DNA from: Pseudeuparius sepicola
Lineage: Eukaryota; Arthropoda; Insecta; Coleoptera; Anthribidae
DNA: 64,000 nucleotides
Assembly: GCA_963920635.1 (NCBI GenBank)
Contig: OY987303.1
Coordinates: forward strand, 55,675,223-55,739,222
Direction of reading: 5' to 3'
Below the pieces are notes generated by a model. That model saw nothing but the letters and a program-made list of their open reading frames with translations. It was not told the origin of the DNA and did not search any database. Made by a program: the position numbers and the translations under genes. Positions 53,538-64,000 of the stretch are shown here, one piece after another. Position 1 is the first letter of the stretch. Each line of letters opens with the position of its first letter.

Positions 53538-54762
53538 CAGGGTGTAACTAAACTGATGGTCAAAAATGAAACACGTATTCTTGGAGTCAAAATAAGGGCA
53601 CTTCTTCATATATTTTTTTCTCCTACGGGCCATAGTTTTTTTTATACAGAGCGTAGAAATTTAGAGAACAATACACATATTTCTTAGTATCTCTAGAAGT
53701 ATACGAGATATTTTCTTCAAACTTGGCGTGTCACATGAGCGGATGAGCTGTCAAATTTAAGGTTGATATGAAGCTTCTGAGGCTCCCAGTTGCGAAGATA
53801 CAGGGTGTTATTAAAATTAATTAGTTCAGAAAAATATGAATACCCTGTATAATCGCATTTTTTAAATTTGTTTTGATTGGTAAATTCAATGGTTAACAAA
53901 AAGTATCTCTTAGTATTTTTTCATATTCTCAGCCGTTTTTTAATTATTTTCTAAGAACGGCAATGCTGCAATAAAAAAGTCACTTTAAGAATAAATCTAA
54001 CAATCTGTGGATGTCAATTAAACTTGGCGTTATTTGAATCATTTGGCTGCCAACTTTTCACCTTAGTATCAATATTTTGAAAAATTATATTTTCATTTGA
54101 AGAATTGACTGATATGCACTTTTGCTATGGACTTGCGAATGACAATAATAAACATGCGGAAACGCACAGTTGCGTGTATTGAAAGAGACGGCGGTCATTT
54201 CGAACATTAATTTTCTAATAGCAATACGTTTCTTTTATTATTGTTTTTGCTTTTGTATTTTGTTAAATAAAGTTTAATTGACATCCACAGATTGCTAGAT
54301 TTATTCTTAAAGTGGCTATTGTTCATTGCAGCGTTGCCGTTCTTTAAAAATAATTAAGAAACGGCTGCGAATATGAAAAAATACTAAGAGATACTTTTTG
54401 TTAACCATTCTATTCACCACTCAAAACAAATTAAAAAAATGCGATTATACAGGGTATTCAAATTTTTCTGAACTAATTAATTTTACTAACACCCTGTATC
54501 TCCGCAACTGGGAGCCTCAGAAGCTTCATGTCAACCTTAAGTTTGACGGCTCATCTGCTCATGTGACACGCCAAGTTTGAAGAAAATATCTCGTATACTT
54601 CTAGAAATACTAAGAAATATGTGTATTTTTCTCCAAACTTCTACGCTCTGTATAAAAAAAAACTATGGCCCGTAGGAGAAAAAAAATATATGAAGAAGTG
54701 CCCTTATTTTGACTCCAAGAATACGTGGTTTCATTTTTGACCATCAGTTTAGTTACACCCTG
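53538..54762. mobile_element. Foldback carrying a mirrored 47 bp element in each arm
   Basis: A 1.2 kb palindrome. CAGGGTGTAACTAAACTGAT GGTCAAAAATGAAAC... at the left is mirrored at the right. The arms run nearly to the centre near 54150. Both arms contain a CAGGGTGTTA...TACCCTG mini-element (53801-53847 and 54450-54496) at matching distances from the ends, 263 and 266 bases. Confidence 0.9.
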
Positions 54763-57700
54763 TATATATTATAATCAATTTAGAAAATATTTTCTTATCA
54801 AAATTTAATGACTGTGCAAATTTTCCCCACGACTATTTGGTTTCATTATATACGCGAGTTCGTTATTTACTACTCACTTAAATTTGCGAATAGGGAATTA
54901 AAAACCCAAAGACAAAATAAATCGAATCCAAAACTTATAATTTTAAAAAAACTTGTAAACTCTGTAAATAATTTTGTTTGCTCCTAGGTACGCACTATAT
55001 TTTTACTTACCCTATATGTCTAGTTATAGGTATATCTTGCGTTATTTCATTTAAAATACCTGCATTTTTATTATACATATTTATGCTCCTTATTTTTCTG
55101 CTATACGTATTACTCCTATTGTGCATAATGGAAGTCAATATAGGAGGTGCCAGGTGCAGGTGCCCGCGTATAACTTGGTGCAACCAGCTTTACAGTGATT
55201 TACGACCAAAAAATCGGCGGCTTTTCGACGACTTCAAAGGAGTGATCCGACTTATAGCAAAGTCTACAAAATACTTATTTGGTTATAGCACAGTTGAGGG
55301 TTATCCTGTGGTTATAGCGTTGAGTGAGGCCTCACTCAACGATTATAAGCCTTGTCTATAATGGATAGACAAGGTTATAAGTGTTCTCTAGACTTTGCTG
55401 ATAGCATGATAATAGTTGGCGTCCGCTGGGAAATATGTAGGTACGTCGGTGTTGAAAAACTCATGTTAGAAAATCGTGATTTAAAAAAAAAACATGGTTT
55501 TATTACACATTTCATACTACCATAGGTACGGTATAAAAATTGAAAAACACAAAAAAAAATAAAAACCAATTTATTACGTCAGCGTAATGACAGGCTTCAT
55601 TACAGTACCTAGGTACCCATAATTTTTTAAAATTACTTTATCAACAAATTAATAAAGATGGCATGATTTCCAACGATTTATACGCACGATTTTTACATAA
55701 TAAAACATTAATGACCTTGCAAGGACAAATATACGGGCAAATTGTATGCTTAATTTTTTTTATTAAGTATTTTAAAAGATATTATGTACCTAGGTATATC
55801 GGAAAATATGAGCTTCTGTTCCCCATAAATACAAAAAATAATTTCATTATAAATTATGTATTATTTATTAAATATTATTTCTGAGAGTAAAAAACAAATA
55901 TTTTATTGTAAGAATTTTCCAAAAGTTAAAAAAATATCACAATGGGTATTGTGCCGCCACCTAACGTTCGATATCCAAACTCACACCGCATGGGTCGCCC
56001 ATTTGCTAATTCGCTGCTGTGTCAAATTCGATTCGATAGTGTACTTCGACCACTCACCGACAGATGGCGCCGATGGCAACAAATCGAACCCGATCAACAG
56101 TTATGAGCCACCAGTTGCACGTCCTTTTTAAATTTAAACTCATTTCTACGGCTTTTTCTAGAGCATTTTCTTTCTTCTGTCCGTACGAGCTAATATAAAG
56201 GACAACGCTGGTGTTACAATGAGTCGTGATGCTCTTTAAAGAAATTTAAAGAGTCGGCACGCGAACGGGATCGTTAGGAACGTAGCGAATAAGGTCGATA
56301 GTTGGGCGTGAAAAATTAAAACTTGGGGTCGGAGTGGGGCATAGGAATCGGAGTCAAGCAAGCGACAGAATATTTTTCGTAGCGCGGCTAGTCCACGGTG
56401 TTTCTTGCGTCGAGCGTTCTGTATGGAGCGTTTCGCGATTTTTTTTCACAGTTATTTCGACAAGTAGGTTGCGACGTTACGCGGGTGTACCAAAGTACCA
56501 AACACTTTTTGGATTTACAAATCGTGACGTGAAGGCATTACCCTGACGCTGTTCTGCGTGCCTCGACAAAAAAGATCACCTAGCAGCGAGTGCGTGAGTA
56601 TACCTTTATTTTGTTTCCTTTGTCAATGGGTTACCTAGTAAAGTTCAAATAAGGTCAAGCGATACTGGAAAATGGACTTTTTTAAAGGCTGTCCAACGGT
56701 TTTCGCTTGGAATCCCTTGCAGAGGTGTCGATGAATAATAATTTATTTTGTTTTTATTCGAGGTGGGAATATCCTTGACGGACTTCCTGTGCATTATTCC
56801 ACGGTATTAACAATTGGAAAATTTTAATTCCAAATAACATTGTCGATTTGTTCAACCACGAAATTCGATACTTCCCCATTGCATTGTTGACTTTGACGGG
56901 AAAATAAACAGAGATAATAAAAAAGGTGCTGTACTATTAGCGATAAGCTATTATTATATCGATTCGATAAATTAGTGTTTTTAAGATATAATCGATTCAT
57001 TTCCGATAATACTTCCCTTCTAAAAATAAAGGTACACACTCCACGCCTTCGATAAACTTGTTGATTCAATTAAGTAGGCATTGGGCATCAACAGGAGGGT
57101 GTCCGGAAAGCCAGGTGAGCTGTGAAAATGGATGAAAAAGGGTCGTTCAACCGAATTGATTTCGGTTGCTACGTTGCCAGGTGCAAATGTTCATTCAAAT
57201 TATTGTTTTCGCTGGTTGAATTTGAACGAGGATTTAAAAATAAAACGAAAAAATGTTACAATATTACGGGTTAAGAGAGCACCGCATTTTTTCCAAAATG
57301 TTTAGGACCTTTGAATAATTAATTCCAGAAATGAGTCAAAGCTATAATATTATATGTGTATTATAATCTCGATTATAATATTATAAAATACGTGAAACGG
57401 AAATCGCCAATGATCTGGTTGGAAATCGCCCTGAGTAATAACAAAGTTTTGACACAATATTTTAATATCTGACACGGTGATAGGTGTAACAGGTATTTGA
57501 TGATAATAATCCATCGGTAAGTAATTTTGGAATTGAAATGAACTTTTGTGGCCATATATGCACCAAAGTGGCATAGGCGTTTGTGTAGGTACCTATACCT
57601 ACTTCTTCATAATTGGAAATTTAAAATTAGAATTGCTGTATTAGGTATCAAGGATTCCTAAACTTAAAGGCATAAACGTGCCTTAGGTATAATTTTTGCC

Positions 57701-58128
57701 TGTATGGTAGGTACGAGTGGAAACAGCATCCCGCCATATGCAGAGACTGTCCTGGTCCAGCGTTAGACCAAATAATTTGCTCCTTCCTGGGGTTCTTTAT
57801 TATTAAAAGACTAGGTCATACCTACGTATTGAGGCTGCGTATTGAGACTGCTCAACGTTGCACAAAATCACAAAAGTAATCTCCAATCGACCTAAAGATC
57901 GGTGACCATGATGATTATTGCTTTTTCATAGATATTGAGAAATTTTCAATAACTGTTGTTACGATTTGTTTAATATTTAAGTACGTGTTTACAAATAAAT
58001 GTTTTTATTATATTTATTATCGACTGGTAAAATGCTTAATTTAATATCATATCGGCATTTTCTTTGAATTTTTTGGTATTTTCTTGGCCTTTTTGGCATT
58101 TTTTTGAATTTATTTGTGTATCTCCATA
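54763..58128. other. Intergenic, possible CpG-rich promoter at 56220-56600
   Basis: Unassigned. Two consecutive hairpins lie at 55318-55374. A less AT-rich, CpG-containing stretch at 56220-56600 (GCACGCGAACGGGATCG, TTGCGTCGAGCGTTC) ends with GAGTGC|gtgagta and could be a 5' non-coding exon of a plus-strand gene beyond the window. No coding exon supports it. Confidence 0.3.
55318..55374. repeat. Two adjacent perfect hairpins
   Basis: CGTTGAGTGAGGCCTCACTCAACG is a perfect 24-base palindrome. Nine bases later, CCTTGTCTAT-aatgg-ATAGACAAGG forms a 10-bp stem. TTATAA words flank both. Confidence 0.8.
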
Positions 58129-59336
58129 CAGGGTGTCCAACTTTAAAATTGTACAAATCTGTAAAATCCTCATTTTTGGAGATAATCACCTGAACTTTTT
58201 TTGTTTTAAAGGCCTTCAAAAACCGCTTCTTTTGACCTTCCTGCCATTTTCAAAATGCTAATCCAGGGCCGGCTGCGATTTTTTTATACCCCCGATTTTC
58301 ACGAAAATCATTTAGCAATTTTTTTATTTAAAATCTGACCCCACAGCGTTAATCAGAACACATAAAAACCTCAAAACCCACATATACCAAATTTGAACAA
58401 AAAGTATACAGGGAGTTCCATTCTGTAGGGTGTGAAAGTTGAGCAAAATAGGAATTTTAAAGACATCTGGCGAGTGTCAGTGTGCCATGGAATCCCTTCA
58501 AAACAGTTGCATGGTCAACAGGACCACTCAAAATGTTGGTGTGAAAAGATTTACTACAAAAATATACAGGGTATTTTTCTCTGAGCCATCTCAAAATTCT
58601 GAAATTTTATTAAACTTTATACTGGTCAAGAGTGCTCTGGAATCATTGAAAAAATATTAATAAACACAAAAGAGTAATTTATTTCTTTACAAAATGCCAA
58701 CCAACAAATAAAAACAATTTAAATTATTGGACCTTTCTCAACAAAGTCACTGTCTAAGATGATACATTTTCTGTGCGTCTCCTGTTGTGGCACACCAGTC
58801 ACCTTAACTGATATGGATTTACTGACTGGCAGGCTTCTGTATTTTTTAGATTTAGTTCGTTTATAAGTCAAATTCAGTAATTTGAGATGGCACAGATAAG
58901 AACACTGTGTATATTTTGTATAGGACCTTTGCACACCCACAGCTTGACTGTTGACCATTCAACTGTTTTGAGGGGATTCCATGGCATACTTGACTTGGCA
59001 GATGCCTTTAAAATTCCTATTTTCCTCAACTTTGACACCCTGCAGAATGGAACTCCCTGTATATTTTTTATTCAAATTTGGTAAATAAGGGTTTTGGGAT
59101 GTTCTGATTAACGCTGTGGGGTGAGATTTTAAATAAAAAAATCGCTAAATGGTTTTCGTGAAAATCGGGGGTATAAAAAAATCGCAGCCGGCCCTGTATT
59201 TGCATTTTGAAAATGGCAGGAAGATCAAAAGAAGTGGTTTTTGAAGGCCTTTCAAACAAAAAAAAGTTTAGGCGGTTATCCCAAAAAATGAAGATTTTAC
59301 GGATTTGTATGTACAGTTTTAAAGTTGGACACCATG
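58129..59336. mobile_element. Foldback with a concentric inner foldback
   Basis: The outer ends are CAGGGTGTCCAACTTTAAAAT and ATTTTAAAGTTGGACACCATG, TA-flanked. The inner foldback 58409-59059 has ends CAGGGAGTTCCATTCTGTAG and CTGCAGAATGGAACTCCCTG. Outer and inner centres coincide within about 2 bases (near 58733). A further CAGGGTATTTTTCTCTGAGC end at 58565 is mirrored at about 58880-58910. Confidence 0.88.
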
Positions 59337-60236
59337 TATGTTCTTGATATTTTGAGCAATCCGGACTTGAAGATAAAACTTGATGCGAATGATCTGCTTT
59401 CTGCATATGCGCATTAGGTACAACTTAATAATACATAGTAGTTTGTCAATTTTTCTTCCGCCAAAAGTTATTACAAAATTTGAAAATATGCGACAATTTT
59501 GTCTATAATAAAAAGTGTATAATCCGAAAATAGGTTTCTAAAGGTCCCCCGATACTTGTTCAGATAGTCCTTTCCTTTCCACATCTATCCTTTTTTACAT
59601 ATGTACAAGGTGATTTATCAGTTTTGACCAATATGTCGCAGGCAATAACTATTGCACGGCTTCTTAGAATCTCATAATATTTGAGGGCAAATATCGATGT
59701 AGTTTCAGTGGTATTAAAAAATATCTCTCTTTTTCTGCGAAATTTAATACCCTGTACTTCACTTAAAGAGCCAATGGAGACATTAAAGTGGCATTATTTG
59801 TAAAAGTTCTATTGTTTCCCAAATTTTGTCAATTTAAAACTGAAACAACCTGTATTTTTTCAGTAAATTGTGACTGGTTTCGCCTCGGGTTTGGTCAATT
59901 TGATAATTTATTTGATGCCTGTTGAAAGTTTGACAAAAAAAATACTTATTCTACGTGGCATTCAACACTATTGTACCTATGTAACTTTATATTCCCGCAT
60001 TGGATTATCAAAAAATCGTATAGAGGGTGAACTTTCCTTAAGGAGCCCAAAAAATTAAATGTGTTAATACGGGTCTGGAATTTTTGAAACACGTGTAGTG
60101 CCCCCTGCTTAAAGAAAAATACCATTTCATTTTATTATTCGAATTCTTTATCATTTTTGATATTTTTCATTCATACGATTTATTTCGACTTATTTAGAAC
60201 CATTTTATTATTTAATTCCCGTTTCATGGTGTTTCA
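59337..60236. other. Intergenic, no recognised feature
   Basis: AT-rich, with scattered ACCCTGTA-type words but no matched terminal repeats and no supported coding frame. Confidence 0.35.
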
Positions 60237-60400
60237 AATAAAAATGGAATTTTTTGGAATTTTCCTGGAATTTTTGGTATTTCCTAGGAATTTCCTGCCA
60301 TTTTCCTGGAATTTTTTGGAATTTTCTTGGAATTTTTTCTTGGAATTTTTGGTATTTTTGTCATTTTTTGGATTTTTTTGGTATTTTTTAATCTAAATCT
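60237..60400. repeat. Degenerate minisatellite of TGGAATTTTT units
   Basis: About a dozen imperfect TTCCTGGAATTTTTTGGAAT units. A related low-complexity stretch at 58050-58110 precedes the foldback at 58129. Confidence 0.7.
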
Positions 60401-63400
60401 GGCATTTTCTGGCATTTTAGTGTGCACAATTTTGCCAGTGATTTTCCCGAGGATTTTCCCCTCGATAATATACACATAATATATTGTGTGCAAATTTTTT
60501 TTTCCTGAAATCTGCATTATTTATAAAGAGCCTTCAATTTTTATCATTTACCTTCACCACACCTATTAACCTAGTTAGGGGACACCAAGGGGGACACATG
60601 CACTGTGTACAGTGTGTACCGGCAATTGTCCCCCACTGTACCCGAGCTTCTGCTGTAATGCAAGTGCATTACGGAATCAACAAAAAAAAAAACAAGAAAA
60701 TTAGCCTGGAAATTAGCTTTCACCAACGAACAGTAATTTTGTTATACAGAATAGATGATACAAATAGGTATATCAAGTAAGGTACCTAGGTGAATATGTT
60801 TTTTCCGTGTTTTTTTTTCTATTATATTTGTTGTATGTATACCTACTCTCTTTGTCTCTTAATAACAAAGGCACATTGTTTTGCTGCACAAAAAGCACAT
60901 CCTTTTGCAATTCATCGCTAAAACCATGGTATGTACCTGGCAATGGCCGGAAGTCTAAAGAAAGTAAGTATCGAGTAAGCTTTGTATAAACCCATAATTT
61001 TTGTTTTGTTTTTGCAAATGGTTTTGTAGACGTTTATCCGCAGAAACTACGTTTTTATGAGTGCTGTAATTGATTTTAAATTACATAGAAAAACCGTTTT
61101 ATTAAAATCGATGAGTTCCCGTGATACTGTTTCTACAGGTCGAATTTTGTTAATAATAAGTTGGCGATTAGTAATAATTATTAGGTAAGTATTAGATTTT
61201 AAGACCACAATGACATTTTCTTCAAGCAAAGAACCGACCATGAATGCTATAGTCCTTACTCAGAATGCGTGCGACGCAAGGGGGAAGAACTCGTAAACAT
61301 TCTAGAATTAGTCATAGTTCAGAGGCGTAGCTCAAGTTTGTGTAACTCGCTGACTTAATTTCCGTATAATTGTTATTTAATTTATAGTTAATATTATTCT
61401 TAACGGTGATGCCTTGCACTATGGAGGGAGGCAAACTCTTTTAACATTGACAATTATTTCTCGTGCTTGAGAATGCAACGTTCTTCCCTGTTTACTCATT
61501 TTGCGCACGTTAACTCCCGAACATACGAAACGCCACTGAGCTCTCTGAGCCGGCGGAAAAAACTTGCCAGCGGCCTAAAAAATGATCTGTATGGTAGCCC
61601 AAATACGCAGTTAACTTTACGTACTATAGAAACAGGAACAAAACGCGTTGGCTAACTGCTTTTGTAGGCGGCTCACTGGCAGATGTGCCTTGTTGCCGAA
61701 TTTCAAAGGCGATGGTAGACGCGACGATGTTGAAAAAATATATAATAGGTGTTTTATCACACCGCATTAACAATAAATGATAAACAAAAATGAGCAAGTG
61801 ATCGCGTGATGCGAGCTATATTTTTTCGGTATTACAGAGTTCAGAAATTCGGCTTCAATGTGCTAAAACTTGTATTCGCCAATAAATAACGACTACTCGT
61901 ACAGGAAATCTCGCAACGCTACCAGCATTCTTTAGAAACGTTTTCTTTCATGCGTTGAACTATACAAATGGCGTATCACTTTTTGTGGGTTCAACATCTC
62001 GGAAGTTACGACGAGTTTCTACTTCGCAATAATTTCCACCGGCAAATGGCGGCAAAGGCATTATTTAGACATACATGACCGAGAGACCAAAACGCCCGGC
62101 AAACGCGCCTACGCATCGGGAAAACACAAACTTATATTACGCCCAATTAACTTTTGTTGGAATCTGACAATAACCATTTCTATTTATCCCGATAATAGAC
62201 CGTGCATCGCGACCACTTGAGCCCGCTCATTGCGCCAATTTAGTGTTTCCACGACCCGAAAGACAAAAGAACGACGCGTTGGCGTGAACGCCAACTTAGA
62301 ACGTCCGAAAACGGATGCCCGATAAAAATTTTCTAGGGGGCCAGTGGCCGATCGACGGTTTCCGATGGTGGCGTTCGTCTTTCTTTAGTCATCGGCGTCA
62401 TCGCAGTAGGCCAGAAGAAGAAGAAGAAGACGTGTTTTTGTTTAGGGGGACCGGACGCCGCGGTGTCGCAAAGGCCAAGGTTCCAACAATTACGGGGTTA
62501 CAATAAAGGAATGTCGTTCAATTAAGGATTCTAGTGGCGCGCGTAACTGTTGGCGAGTCTGAAATCGGAAAACGGACAAGTAATTAGTAAGCATATCGAA
62601 TGCAAAGTTTAGGGTTTCCTGTCTGAGTCACGTGTGTAATATGCGGCATTGGAAGCGTTGGAAGCAATCTTCCCTTGATTTCGCGAATTTAGATTCAACT
62701 ATTATTTTTGTCGTTCTTCGCACCCTCAACCAGAGCCGGGAATCTCCTTTTTTTTGGACGGAGAAGACGAAAACTGATGTCGGTGTCTGAGGCTCATTTT
62801 TTATCTGTCGCCGTTATTGAGTTACAGGGCGTTTTTCGAAAATGTGCGTTTTCGAAAAGTGGCAGTAACTTTTTTCGGGTTGAAAATTTCGTGTTTCTGT
62901 AAAAACATTCCTAAAGCACTTTTTTACGTAGAATCCAATGCTGCTACTACATTTTTTTCAAGTCAATGGTTTAAGAGTTACCGCTGAAAAAATTTTTTTA
63001 AGGAACATTCTGTATATTTTTGCATTTTTTAATTGAGCAAAAAATTACCATTCCAAAAATATATAACACTTAATGATTTACTTAAGTAGTTATCAATTAT
63101 TACTAATAGCTTTTATGATTTCATGTGTAATTGGAAGCGAGCCCTTTCAACAAGTAGGCTTTGGACGGTGAGACAATGAAACAACCGTGGAAAAATGTTT
63201 ACTGTTACCTGTCAAATTTTCAGTTAAGCTGTTTAGGCAGTGTAAAGATTTTTCTATTTTTTTGTAATTTATAAACTTTAGCTACAATGCAATTTGAAAG
63301 AAAAAAATTATTAGACACTTTAAAATTGATTTGTATAAAAGGTATGAATGGTTAAATTATTTTGCTAGTAAATTCTTTGCAATTGGAGCGGTTTTTCCAC

Positions 63401-63721
63401 TTCCACAAAAACGTCAAAAGACATGTTAAAAGTAGAGGATATTTAACGAACTGTGTAAAAATTACAAAAACTCGAGTTGTCCATTAAAACTAAATTATGG
63501 CAATTTTTTGACATCCAAGCATTACATTCACAGTTAAGTGTATGTTAAGAAAATCCCGGAAAATCCATATCGTAAAGTGATAAAGTCAGCGTCCAGAGAT
63601 ATACTAATCTCTAGACTTTGGATAAAGTTATGTGAACTAGTGTTAGTAATTTCGACAAGTGCTTCAGTTTAACGTATTTTTTAACTTTAAAGCGTATCAA
63701 AAATTCTGTTAGGAATTCAAC
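60401..63721. other. Intergenic, partly less AT-rich, no gene recognised
   Basis: The block 61460-62560 is richer in CpG and includes an AAGAAGAAGAAGAAG run near 62413. It has unspliced-looking frames but no recognisable domain, so it may be regulatory or leader sequence of a gene outside the window. GGGGACACC...GTCCCCC near 60580-60645 is inverted. A lone foldback end (ACATTCTGTATA) lies near 63005. Confidence 0.3.
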
Positions 63722-63844
63722 ATGTTTTGTGAAGAAAGACTTTTCAGTTTGGCAATGTTATCTATTGAAAAGCAGTGTATTCAAGAACTACTTATTTCAA
63801 AATCCGAAGATTTACCATTATGTCATAGACTAATTTGTTTCTGA
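63722..63844 (+). pseudogene. C-terminal scrap of a hAT/ZMYM-like transposase
   Basis: A 40-residue frame, MFCEERLFSLAMLSIEK and onward, resembles the end of the hAT dimerisation region (ERLxxLAxLSIE). It stops at 63842-63844, followed by an AATAAA. The upstream transposase body is absent or beyond recognition. Confidence 0.45.
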
Positions 63845-64000
63845 AAAAATAAACAATTAAAATTTTTTACTTTGTAAACTTTTTTGCATTTCCTAAGAGC
63901 ATAGGTATACAGCGTGGTTCACCCTTACCTATAACATTTTTATTTTTATGACAAATCATCACAATTGGTTAATAAATGTTTGCATACTTACTGACGTAAT

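Noticed and set aside
53717..54580. Two nearly identical 60-residue frames on opposite strands
   Set aside because: They are the same sequence in the two arms of the foldback 53538-54762, so apparent conservation is not independent evidence of coding.
54978..55361. 127-residue plus-strand frame with a hydrophobic N-terminus
   Set aside because: The hydrophobic part comes from T-rich DNA, and the C-terminal part overlaps two perfect hairpins. No domain, splice or codon signal supports it.
61467..61655. 62-residue plus-strand frame
   Set aside because: No recognisable motif. It lies in a CpG-containing stretch where chance open frames are longer.

Overview
This is a stretch of AT-rich insect nuclear DNA, dense in mobile elements. 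The genes are spliced with GT-AG introns. They encode animal proteins: an ANKLE2-type nuclear-envelope protein, thymidylate synthase, alpha-1,6-fucosyltransferase (FUT8), a SERHL-like alpha/beta hydrolase and an icarapin-like secreted protein. Icarapins are, as far as I know, arthropod proteins, which is why I say insect. A beetle is plausible, but the sequence alone does not prove the order.

Layout, left to right. (1) 500-1463 (-): two-exon alpha/beta hydrolase. (2) 2067-4280: nested MITE and foldback elements. (3) 4814-12796 (+): six-exon ANKLE2 homologue, whose large second intron holds a Tc1/mariner-like MITE and a 1.7 kb foldback. (4) 14761-21130 (+): four-exon thymidylate synthase with an E2F-like promoter site and a 5.2 kb second intron full of repeats. 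(5) 22215-29576 (-): FUT8, convergent with thymidylate synthase. Seven exons join in phase, but the last part of the SH3 domain was not found. Its introns carry a small two-exon gene on the opposite strand, a palindromic tRNA-like SINE compound with a 13 bp target duplication, a 5S-rRNA-like fragment and several MITEs. (6) 29.6-33.9 kb: intergenic repeats. (7) 34133-47014 (-): five-exon icarapin-like gene whose 8.2 kb first intron holds a Russian-doll nest of foldback elements. (8) 47.3-64 kb: no host gene recognised. It holds foldbacks, a 5'-truncated LINE inside a TIR element inside a foldback, a THAP-like scrap and a hAT-like transposase scrap.

The genes do not form a pathway. They are independent housekeeping or secretory genes. 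The striking feature of the window is the mobile-element layer. At least fifteen full or partial palindromic elements share ends close to TA-CAGGGTGT, although their interiors differ. Many are concentric or nested, and one carries the same 47 bp element at mirror positions in both arms. Other points of interest are a hAT-type MITE (exact 8 bp target duplication) with an open reading frame kept in two copies, a 184 bp TIR element with 7 bp target duplications at two sites, and the small spliced gene at 23337-23651.

All gene structures here are hand-spliced from reading-frame continuity. No search or transcript data were available.
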